Made by a program: the position numbers and the translations under genes
Shown: piece after piece, positions 1 to 5,611 of the stretch
Layout: the number at the start of each line of letters is the position of its first letter
Position numbering within the stretch: the stretch's first letter is position 1
Assembly (NCBI GenBank): GCA_003170875.1
Contig: PMYJ01000056.1
Location: 6,916 to 15,283, forward strand
From: Candidatus Dormiibacterota bacterium
GTDB taxonomy: Bacteria > Chloroflexota > Dormibacteria > Aeolococcales > Aeolococcaceae
DNA: 8,368 nucleotides
Direction of reading: 5' to 3'
The notes under the pieces: generated by a model
The model's input: the letters and a program-made list of their open reading frames with translations, nothing else
Database searches by the model: none
What the model was told of the DNA's origin: nothing

Positions 1-389
1 TGGGTGATGGTCCCGAAGCCGATCAGGTCGGAAACCTGGTAGGGGTCCTTCGAGAACTTCCGGATGGTCAGCAGGGGGCCGTCGAGGGCCACCGGCGGGA
101 TGGCGGCGTTGACACGCGATCCGTCCAGGAGCCGGGCATCGCAGAGGGGTGTCCGGGCATCCACCCGCCGGCCGACCGACGAGACGATGGTGTCGATGAC
201 CCGCATGAGGTGGGCCTCGTCGTCGAAGCGGATGTCGGTGAGCAGGATCTTGCCCTTGCGCTCGACGTACACCATCTCCGGACCATTGACCATGATCTCG
301 GTCAGGCTGTCGTCCTCGACCAGCGGGCGAATCGGCCCCAGGGCCTCCATGTAGCGGTTGTCGAGGCGGGAGTTGGCGGCGACGCTCAC
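1..389 (-). CDS. cpaF: CpaF/TadA-family secretion ATPase, N-terminal part
   Basis: Partial gene, cut by the left edge after about 129 codons. CpaF (TadA) is the cytoplasmic hexameric ATPase that powers assembly of Tad/Flp pili and related type II/IV secretion machines. The translated part matches the family's N-terminal domain: EIMVNGPE and VYVERKGKI, then RVIDTIVSSVGRRVD, DARLLDGSRVNAAIPPVA and GPLLTIRKF. The Walker A and B boxes lie beyond the window. Start: a GTG at 389, preceded eight bases upstream by AAGAGGAGT, an excellent Shine-Dalgarno; no better start is in frame. Only about ten residues precede the conserved region, so it lacks the long N-terminal extension of many CpaF proteins. 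It is divergent from the gene at 610. Other pilus genes would be expected to the left but cannot be seen. Family assignment is secure; the exact system (Tad pilus or another secretion type) is not. Confidence 0.9.
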   Translation of the reverse strand, partial: MSVAANSRLDNRYMEALGPIRPLVEDDSLTEIMVNGPEMVYVERKGKILLTDIRFDDEAHLMRVIDTIVSSVGRRVDARTPLCDARLLDGSRVNAAIPPVALDGPLLTIRKFSKDPYQVSDLIGFGTIT

Positions 390-396
390 AGATGGG

Positions 397-405
397 ACTC
401 CTCTT
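397..405 (-). promoter_or_regulatory. Ribosome binding site of cpaF
   Basis: On the minus strand AAGAGGAGT lies eight bases before the GTG at 389. It is the strongest Shine-Dalgarno in the window and fixes the cpaF start. Confidence 0.75.
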
Positions 406-442
406 GGGCACCACGGACGGCCATCAGGCTGAGGGCCGCCAA

Positions 443-457
443 GGGCGATTCTCGCCC
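443..457. repeat. Perfect short inverted repeat in the cpaF upstream region
   Basis: GGGCGA, a three-base loop, then TCGCCC gives a six-base-pair stem, about 54 bases upstream of the cpaF start. It has no T-tract, so it is not an intrinsic terminator. It could be an operator or a leader hairpin, or chance in GC-rich DNA. Confidence 0.35.
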
Positions 458-609
458 GTCCCCATCGATGGTAGGGCAAGGCAACACTTTCGATACACGA
501 TCTTTTCCTAGCCGCCGGGCCGGCCCCGTCTACCATGTGCTCCTCAGCACCGTTCACGGGAATCCTGCATGAGCCCAGGCAGCCCAGCCTGCGACGGGAG
601 GCGGGTGCG

Positions 610-1131
610 GTGACGCCGCCGCCTCTCGAATTTCCCGCGCCGGCAGCCGACGACCTTCTCGGCGACGACTGGTTCGGCGACGGGAGCGTCTTCGACACGG
701 GCGAGGACCTAGCGACGGCTCTGGCGGCGCTGGCCAGCGGCGAGATGGTCTGGCCGGTGGACGCCCTCGACCTCTCTGGGGTCTCCGTCCCCGCTCCGGC
801 GCGAGCCGGTGGCCCCGCCACGGACCAGACGCTCGAGTGGGCGCCCGCGGGTCCGGCCGCGCCGCCCCAGCCGCCTGACGAGTTCCAGGTCGCGACCATG
901 CCCAGCTCGCGCGGCGGCGTCCCCGCCGGATGGGCCCTCCGCGCTCCCGTCTCCTTCAGCCGTCCGCGCCGGCTCGGTGGGGGGGCGGCGCCCGAACGCT
1001 CCGGCTGGTCCATCCGCCAGAGCGTTCAGATGCTCCGGATGACCGAGGACACGCTGTACCGGCTACGCGAGGAGGCTGCTCAGCTCACCTGGCAGCTCGC
1101 CGCGCTCGCCTACCGTGAGCTCGACGCCTAG
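610..1131 (+). CDS. Hypothetical acidic, Pro/Ala-rich protein (173 aa)
   Basis: I do not recognise this protein. Third codon positions are strongly G/C, which supports real coding. The N-terminal third is acidic (DDLLGDDWFGDGSVFDTGEDL, with the helix-like stretch ATALAALASGEM after it). The middle is low-complexity and rich in Pro, Ala, Gly and Arg. The last 35 or so residues form a plausible amphipathic helix (SIRQSVQMLRMTEDTLYRLR, then a leucine/alanine-rich end). No signal peptide, membrane segment or catalytic motif is visible. Start: GTG at 610, with GGGAGG about eight bases upstream. The in-frame ATG at 535 would add 25 poorly coding residues and has no ribosome site. The layout of a disordered body and a terminal helix suggests an adaptor or scaffold, but that is inference. 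Its stop codon overlaps the convergent gene's stop by four bases. Confidence 0.7.
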   Translation: MTPPPLEFPAPAADDLLGDDWFGDGSVFDTGEDLATALAALASGEMVWPVDALDLSGVSVPAPARAGGPATDQTLEWAPAGPAAPPQPPDEFQVATMPSSRGGVPAGWALRAPVSFSRPRRLGGGAAPERSGWSIRQSVQMLRMTEDTLYRLREEAAQLTWQLAALAYRELDA

Positions 1132-1436
1132 GGTTCCCCGGGGTCCGCGGCAGCATCGGAATTCTCCCGCTGCTCCATGAGGCTGTGGACCACGTCGAGC
1201 GTCGGAGACTGACCGGAGCGGAGGAGCTGGATCACGATCTCCGGGTCGATGCCACCTGGTGCGGCGAGCGCTGCGTTCCGCGCCGCTTCGTCGGCGGCGT
1301 CGCGGGCTCGGCGCAGGCGCATGCGCATCTCGTCGTTGCGGCGGAAGAGCCACGCGGCGAGCACCCCCTCGAGGATCGCCACCACAGCCAGCAGGATCGC
1401 GGCGTGTCCGGTGATGGCATTGAGCACCGAGTTCAC
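1128..1436 (-). CDS. Small single-pass membrane protein with coiled coil (102 aa)
   Basis: Not a named family to me. Residues 8-31 (ITGHAAILLAVVAILEGVLA and onward) form one membrane helix with a buried Glu at position 23. It is followed at once by a positively charged stretch (RRNDEMRMRLRRARD), so the positive-inside rule puts the C-terminus in the cytoplasm. Residues 32-60 are a charged alanine-rich helix or short coiled coil. Then comes a conserved-looking segment (GGIDPEIVIQLLRSGQSPTL) and an acidic tail. Start: GTG at 1436 with GGAG eight bases upstream. It lies 23 bases after the 683-residue gene on the same strand and is almost surely co-transcribed with it. A role as membrane anchor for that protein is inferred from the pairing. 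Its TAG stop shares CTAG with the TAG of the convergent gene. Confidence 0.8.
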   Translation of the reverse strand: MNSVLNAITGHAAILLAVVAILEGVLAAWLFRRNDEMRMRLRRARDAADEAARNAALAAPGGIDPEIVIQLLRSGQSPTLDVVHSLMEQRENSDAAADPGEP

Positions 1437-1459
1437 GGTTGGGTCTCCAGGTCGGCCGG

Positions 1460-3511
1460 TCAGAGGCCGCTCAGGTACTCAGCGGCGTGGTAGTGCATCT
1501 CGCGTGCCATCGCCTGGACCACCGAGGTTTCGAAACCGGGCAGGGCGACGTGCTTGATCGCCTCGATGGTGGCCATCACATCCTGGATGGATGGGCGCGT
1601 CCGGCGGAGCATCTCGGCCACGGGAGCCACCCCGTCCGTTCCCAGCCAGAGGGAGCCGATCTGGATGAGATCCGCCTTCATCCCTTCGAAATCGGCACTC
1701 GCGTCGGCTGCCGCCAGGGCGTCAAGGGCAGGGGATGACTCGAACTTCGGGAACTCCGCGGGGCCACTGGGGGCCGCGCTGGCGGCGGATGCCTGGCTGT
1801 AGGGCTGGCCCCACGCGGTCAGAGTGCCCTCGTCCGCCTGGACGTCGGTGAGGGGGATGGGCGGCCATGCGGGGCCTCCCGCGGCACCGCCGAGATCCAC
1901 CGGGACGGTGGGAAGCGGCTCGACCGGGGACGCGGGCCACGCCATGGGAGCCGGCTCAGAGGAGAGCGCGCGACGCTCCTCCGCGGGAGCCGGGATCGTC
2001 AGCTGGGCTGCCATCGGGTCTGCCGGCGCCCTGACCTGGGCGGAGACCATCAGGTCCGCGGGCATCACCAGTTTCGCCGGAGCCGGCTGTGCGGAGGCGG
2101 GCAGCAGCTCAGCGGCGTGCGCGACCTCCTCCGCGGCAACGGGCTCGGGCCCCTCGGCGGCGAACTCGGGCTCCGCGGCGGCGAGCTCGGGCTCCTGGGC
2201 GGCGAACTCGGGCACCGGGGCGGCCAGCTCGGGCGCCTCGGCGCCGAACTCGGCCGCTGCGGCGGCGAACTCGGGCCCTTCGGCGCCGAACTCAGGCTCT
2301 TCGGCGGCGAACCCGTCCGCTTCCACAGCGAGCCCCGTCTCCTCTTCGGCGGGCTCCGGCTTCTCGGGCGTGAGCTCCGGCTGAGAGCCGGCGGCCGCCG
2401 CCCCGCTCGAGCCGGTCGCCAGGTCCGCGGAGGCCGCGTACCGGCCGGACGACGTGAGGGCGGCGAGGGCTTCGGAGAGCGGTGCCGGTGCCTCGGTGGC
2501 GTCCGCGACAAAGGCGTGGTAGGCGGTCTCGGGGAAGTGATCAACCTGCCGCTCTTCCGGGCTCTGGCGGAGGGTGACCCGCGCCCGCGGATCGCGCAGC
2601 AGCTCGGTCAGTCTCTCGGGCGACGCCACCGGTTGCCGGTCGGTCTCCGAGTACACACCGAGCAGCTTCCCGCCGGCGACCAGGGCCACCCCACGGACGC
2701 CTCCGGTCACCACGATCGCGCTGTCGCGGCGGCGCCCCTCGAGGTCCTCGAGGAGGCTGCCGGCGTTGACCCAGGAGGCGGGCATCTCGCGGTAAACCGC
2801 CCGGCAGCGCCAGAGCATGGTGAGGGCCTCGGCGAGCTTGGGCGTCTCCAGCCGGTAGCCGGAGACACTACCGTCGCGTGCCCCCATCAGGGCCATGGCA
2901 GCGGCCTCACCCACCATGCGGTCCTCCTCGTCGACCCAGACCGCGTCGATGAGCTGCTGGCGGACGACGACCGCAGCGGCGCGCAGCTTGGGCCCGGTGA
3001 GGACGACGAGCGCGTCCGGCAGGCTGGGAATCAAGACGTCGAGATGGACGACACTCGCCGAGGCGTCAGACCAGAGCGACGGCCCGAGCGGGAGCAGCGG
3101 AAAGTCCGCGAGGCCGAAGTCGGTCTCGGGCACCGAGCCGCCGTCGGCGGCTCCCGATCCGCCCGGGCGAGCCGCGGAGACGTCGCCCGGTGAGGCGGCG
3201 CCCGCCAACTGGGCAAACGGTTCCATCAGCTCGTCGAGGGTGCAACTGAGCGACTCGATCCGCACCACCTCCTTGCGCCAGGGGGAGAGCTGGAAACGCG
3301 GTGGCAGCTGCGTTACAAGTGCCGCCAGGGCCTCCGCCCCCTCCAGGCGGCGACCGCCCACCTCCAGGACCGCGTGGTTGGGCTGTCCGAATACAAGAAA
3401 CAGGCTCGCCCTGCCGCCGTCCCAGGTGATGTCGAGCGCACCGGTCCGATAGTCGTCTTTGGCTGATGCGAGTTGTCGCAGGAGCTTAACAAAGGGTGCG
3501 GCTGTTCCCAT
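1460..3511 (-). CDS. DUF4388/PATAN-like multi-module protein with heptad-repeat linker (683 aa)
   Basis: This is a large cytoplasmic protein with no membrane segment. Residues 7-78 resemble the DUF4388 (PATAN) domain of polarity, motility and heterocyst regulators such as PatA: TGALDI, then FGQPNHA at 41-47, GAEALAAL at 58-65 and FQLSPW at 73-78. Residues 164-221 and 253-314 look like two more diverged copies, with LIDAVWV/GEAAAMAL in the second and SAIVVTGG/GGKLLGVY in the third. A proline/alanine/glutamate linker follows, with eight 7-residue repeats at 402-457. The last 90 residues (about 595-683) are a compact, better-ordered helical domain containing DLIQIGSLWLG and the helix SIQDVMATIEAIKHVALPGF. 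Start: ATG at 3511, directly behind a -10-like box. The 26 in-frame codons further upstream are only the antisense of the neighbour's Walker A region. It is transcribed with the downstream membrane protein and divergently from a ParA-like gene, which suggests a scaffold or effector for that ATPase. The domain call is by eye. Confidence 0.8.
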   Translation of the reverse strand: MGTAAPFVKLLRQLASAKDDYRTGALDITWDGGRASLFLVFGQPNHAVLEVGGRRLEGAEALAALVTQLPPRFQLSPWRKEVVRIESLSCTLDELMEPFAQLAGAASPGDVSAARPGGSGAADGGSVPETDFGLADFPLLPLGPSLWSDASASVVHLDVLIPSLPDALVVLTGPKLRAAAVVVRQQLIDAVWVDEEDRMVGEAAAMALMGARDGSVSGYRLETPKLAEALTMLWRCRAVYREMPASWVNAGSLLEDLEGRRRDSAIVVTGGVRGVALVAGGKLLGVYSETDRQPVASPERLTELLRDPRARVTLRQSPEERQVDHFPETAYHAFVADATEAPAPLSEALAALTSSGRYAASADLATGSSGAAAAGSQPELTPEKPEPAEEETGLAVEADGFAAEEPEFGAEGPEFAAAAAEFGAEAPELAAPVPEFAAQEPELAAAEPEFAAEGPEPVAAEEVAHAAELLPASAQPAPAKLVMPADLMVSAQVRAPADPMAAQLTIPAPAEERRALSSEPAPMAWPASPVEPLPTVPVDLGGAAGGPAWPPIPLTDVQADEGTLTAWGQPYSQASAASAAPSGPAEFPKFESSPALDALAAADASADFEGMKADLIQIGSLWLGTDGVAPVAEMLRRTRPSIQDVMATIEAIKHVALPGFETSVVQAMAREMHYHAAEYLSGL
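2141..2308. repeat. Eight tandem 21-bp units inside the 683-aa gene
   Basis: Eight in-register 21-base units, plus a degenerate ninth at 2309-2329, with plus-strand consensus near GAACTCGGGCNCNNCGGCGGC. They encode heptads of the form (A/G)AE(E/G)PE(F/L), residues 402-457: AAEEPEF, GAEGPEF, AAAAAEF, GAEAPEL, AAPVPEF, AAQEPEL, AAAEPEF, AAEGPEP. The units differ at several bases each, so this is an aged coding repeat rather than a fresh expansion. Confidence 0.9.
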
Positions 3512-3530
3512 CCCGAGATATTCTACGTTT
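3512..3530. promoter_or_regulatory. Bidirectional promoter with overlapping -10 boxes
   Basis: Only 19 bases separate the two divergent start codons. The plus strand has TATTCT at 3519-3524, six bases before the GTG at 3531. The minus strand has TAGAAT at 3525-3520, eight bases before the ATG at 3511. Each box places transcription start at or next to its own start codon, and neither gene has a Shine-Dalgarno, so both messages are probably leaderless. The boxes overlap by five bases. The -35 regions would lie inside the opposite gene and are weak by sequence. Confidence 0.6.
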
Positions 3531-4307
3531 GTGGCTGCAGAAATAATCACAATCGCGTCACTGAAAGGTGGCGTTGGCAAGACGACCACCAGCTATGCGC
3601 TGGCGGCGGCCGCGGCAGCCAGCGGCCTGCGCGTCGTCGCCATCGATCTCGATCCCACCGGGGGTCTGAGCAACGCTCTGGAGAAGGCCAAGCGTACCAC
3701 CAGCATCGCTGACGTTCTCCACGGTCGCGTCACCCTGCGCGAGGCCCTCGTCGATCACCCGCTCGGCATCAAGACCGTTCCCGGCCACCGCAGCCTCAAC
3801 CACGAGCCCCTGCACGAGCAGCAGCTTCGCGGACTTATCGAGCCTGTGCTTGAAGATGTCGACGTGGTTCTGATCGACACTCACCCCCATGAACCGTCGC
3901 TGCTAGGCCCCATGTCGGTGGCCGACCGGATCGTCATCCCCACCGCGCTCGACCTGCTTTCGCTGCGCGCTGCAGCGTTGACCGTCGGGCTTGCGGAGCA
4001 GCTTGGCGTGCTGGAGAGAATTCGGGGCATTGTTGTCAGTAACGCGAAACGGCCACTCTCCCGCATCACCGACTCGCTGCTCAACGGTCTGATCGTGAGC
4101 GGGCTGGCCTTCGAGACCGTGCTCTGGTTCTCGTCGGGATGGGTGGTGGCCACGTCGGGGAAGGGTGAGCTCCCCGACCCGCAGCTGCTCGACGAGGCCA
4201 AGAGCCTGCTCCACGAGGTCGCCACCCGGCCGGTGCCGGCGGCCGCCCTGCGGCAGTTCATCGCCATGGCCCAGGGCCGGCATCCCGCGGCGACCGCCTC
4301 CGCTTAG
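3531..4307 (+). CDS. Orphan ParA/MinD-family ATPase (258 aa)
   Basis: This is a deviant-Walker P-loop ATPase. Such proteins dimerise on ATP and form dynamic patterns on the nucleoid or membrane to position DNA, pili, chemoreceptors or other cargo. Visible motifs are SLKGGVGKTTT (signature Lys12, P-loop Lys17), the A' motif IDLDPTGGLSN (Asp39, Asp41) and Walker B VVLIDTHPH (Asp116). There is no N-terminal helix-turn-helix and no C-terminal MinD-type amphipathic helix. The Gln usual after DP in ParA is Thr here, and the Walker B tail THPH differs from the common TPP. Start: GTG at 3531 gives the family's normal beginning (AAEIITIASLKGG); the upstream ATG at 3459 adds 24 residues that are antisense to the neighbour. 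No parB follows; the gene ends 16 bases from the convergent coiled-coil gene. Its likeliest partner is the divergent DUF4388-like protein. The fold is certain; the cargo is unknown. Confidence 0.92.
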   Translation: MAAEIITIASLKGGVGKTTTSYALAAAAAASGLRVVAIDLDPTGGLSNALEKAKRTTSIADVLHGRVTLREALVDHPLGIKTVPGHRSLNHEPLHEQQLRGLIEPVLEDVDVVLIDTHPHEPSLLGPMSVADRIVIPTALDLLSLRAAALTVGLAEQLGVLERIRGIVVSNAKRPLSRITDSLLNGLIVSGLAFETVLWFSSGWVVATSGKGELPDPQLLDEAKSLLHEVATRPVPAAALRQFIAMAQGRHPAATASA

Positions 4308-4323
4308 AGAACCGGGGCGGGCC

Positions 4324-4917
4324 TCAGCGGCGTCCGAAGCGCCAGAAGCCGTGCTGCTCCGCAGCGAGTCGCTCGCTTAGGCTCCCGATCTCGAGCCGGG
4401 CGGCGTTGAGCGCGGCCATCGCGCCGGCCAGCTCTCGTTCCGCCTGCTGGCGGGCTGCCTCCGCCTCCCCAATCCGCCGGGTCAGGTCGGCCACCACAGC
4501 ACGGGCGTGTCCGTCCCGGGTCGCCACCTCGCGTTCGGCCGCCGCCGCGCGTTCCCTCCACCCTGATGCCTCGCGCTCCAGAGCCAGGTGGCGCTGGCGC
4601 ATGGCCTGCTCCTCGGGGAGCCGCTGCTGCTGGATCGCGGTGAGGGCGATGAGCGCGTCACGGGACCGCCGGGCCTCCTCGGCGGCCGCCACGCGCGCCG
4701 CCTCCGCCGCACGCAGCTCCGCGCGAAGGCGGTCGAGGTCCCGGCGCAGGCCGTCCACCTCGGCGAGCCCGGCGGCGGGTTCATCGGCCTCCTCGGCGTC
4801 CTGGATCCCGGCTCGGAGCTGAGCTGCCTGCCTCTCCACCAGCCGGTCCAGGAAGTCCCACTGCTCGAGGAGCTCCTGCTCGGAGTGCTCAGCCGGCTTG
4901 GGCTTGCGGGTGGTCAC
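4324..4917 (-). CDS. Coiled-coil protein, third gene of the parA-parB operon (197 aa)
   Basis: Not a named family to me. Residues from about 15 to 185 are almost wholly charged, alanine/leucine-rich helix with heptad spacing (for example VDGLRRDLDRLRAELRAAEA), broken near residues 40-50 (DAEEADEPAAG) and 95-105 (QQQRLPEEQ). So it is a long coiled coil, probably a dimer. The C-terminus ends in a distinct aromatic/basic tag, HGFWRFGRR, which could bind a membrane or a partner. There is no membrane segment. Start is uncertain: GTG at 4917 gives TTRKPKPAEHS; TTG at 4932 adds five residues. Neither has a good ribosome site, and the four-codon frame at 4928-4914 (ATG to TGA) overlaps the GTG, so translational coupling is possible. 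It follows parB by about 43 bases on the same strand. This position suggests a ParA/ParB partner or the cargo-side scaffold; that is inference. Confidence 0.78.
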   Translation of the reverse strand: MTTRKPKPAEHSEQELLEQWDFLDRLVERQAAQLRAGIQDAEEADEPAAGLAEVDGLRRDLDRLRAELRAAEAARVAAAEEARRSRDALIALTAIQQQRLPEEQAMRQRHLALEREASGWRERAAAAEREVATRDGHARAVVADLTRRIGEAEAARQQAERELAGAMAALNAARLEIGSLSERLAAEQHGFWRFGRR

Positions 4918-4960
4918 GCGGCATTCATCCAAGGTGACGGTTCGGGTTGCGACGATCCTC

Positions 4961-5611
4961 TCAGACAGAGCCGGCGAGCCGCGCGGGATCGACCCCGCGC
5001 AGCGCCGAGAGTGCCGCCCTCCGCTCGAGCCCGAGGGCGTCCAGCAGGTGGTGCACCGGGGTCATCGAACCGGAGAAGCGGAGCGGCACGGAGTCGGCGC
5101 GGAGGGGCCAGTCGCGGACCGGCCCGGGCAGGGTCTCCGGATCACCGCTGGCGAGGAGCAGGGCGATCTCTGCCTCTGTGACGCCGGCGGCGATCAGGCG
5201 CGCCGCCACCTCGATCATCTGTCCGGGCTGCAGGCGGGGCAGGGCGTTCCAGACTGAGACCAGGGTGGCCTCAGCCTCCTCGAGCTCCCGAACGATGGCG
5301 GGGACCTCGGTGAGGCCCAGCCGGCGAGCCACTTCCAGCCGTCGGGCACCCAGCACCACCTGAAAGCGCGACCCCTCCACCGGGCGGAGGAGTAGCGGTT
5401 CCACGATGCCGCGATGGCGGATGCTGCGGGTCAGAGCCAGCAGATCGCCGCCGGGGGGGTCGGGCCACGGCCGGGTGTCGATGTCGCTGCAGGCGATGCG
5501 CTCCAGCCGTGACTGTGACGTCGGGGCCAGCCAGCGGGCGAGGGGTCCGGCGTGGAGCGCCGGCCTGGTGGAGTCGGTCGGGGGGCCCTCGGCCTCGGAA
5601 GGCTCAGACAA
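4961..5611 (-). CDS. parB: ParB-like CTPase-fold protein with altered motifs (216 aa)
   Basis: The ParB/Srx N-terminal domain is clear: LLALTRSIRHRGIVEPLLLR (residues 57-76, the usual SI..G..QP box with Glu for Gln), then FQVVLGARRLEVARRLGLTE and VPAIV (83-107). ParB proteins are CTP-switched clamps that load at parS and stimulate ParA. Two hallmark boxes are altered. GERR is GARR (88-91), and the ENxQR box is WNALPR (121-126), with Trp replacing the conserved acidic residue. The helix-turn-helix is hard to see after LIAAGVTEAEIALLLASGD, and the protein is well short of the usual 280-300 residues; residues 183-216 (VHHLLDALGLERRAALSALR and onward) may be a small dimer domain. Start: TTG at 5611, overlapping the parA stop by eight bases, with AGGAGG nine bases upstream. 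It is translationally coupled to parA. It may not act as a normal chromosomal ParB. Confidence 0.85.
   Translation of the reverse strand: MSEPSEAEGPPTDSTRPALHAGPLARWLAPTSQSRLERIACSDIDTRPWPDPPGGDLLALTRSIRHRGIVEPLLLRPVEGSRFQVVLGARRLEVARRLGLTEVPAIVRELEEAEATLVSVWNALPRLQPGQMIEVAARLIAAGVTEAEIALLLASGDPETLPGPVRDWPLRADSVPLRFSGSMTPVHHLLDALGLERRAALSALRGVDPARLAGSV

Larger units (their letters stand above)
390..609. other. Divergent intergenic region, cpaF / hypothetical gene
   Basis: This 220-base stretch separates cpaF (minus) from the gene at 610 (plus) and must hold promoters for both unless one gene starts further upstream. The part at 480-510 is clearly richer in A/T than its surroundings, which fits a promoter core. 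I could not settle a -35/-10 pair on either strand; TACCAT boxes occur at 468-473 (minus) and 531-536 (plus) without convincing -35 partners. It also holds a perfect hairpin at 443-457 and a 10-bp palindrome at 517-526 (GGGCCGGCCC), which may be chance at this GC content. Confidence 0.5.

Noticed and set aside
517..526. Palindrome GGGCCGGCCC as an operator
   Set aside because: Ten-base GC-only palindromes are expected by chance at this composition; no second copy was seen.
2141..2329. Tandem array considered as CRISPR or iteron origin
   Set aside because: Units are contiguous without spacers, keep the reading frame and encode a protein heptad, so a coding repeat explains them.
2117..3193. 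Long plus-strand open frame (358 codons) opposite the 683-residue gene
   Set aside because: Its translation is Gly/Arg/Leu repeat of the antisense of the heptad array and lacks any domain; the minus-strand frame has recognisable modules and proper codon bias.
3512..3589. Upstream extension of the 683-residue gene (26 more codons)
   Set aside because: The added sequence begins VVLPTPPF, the antisense of the neighbour's KGGVGKTT Walker A box, a common artefact opposite ParA genes.
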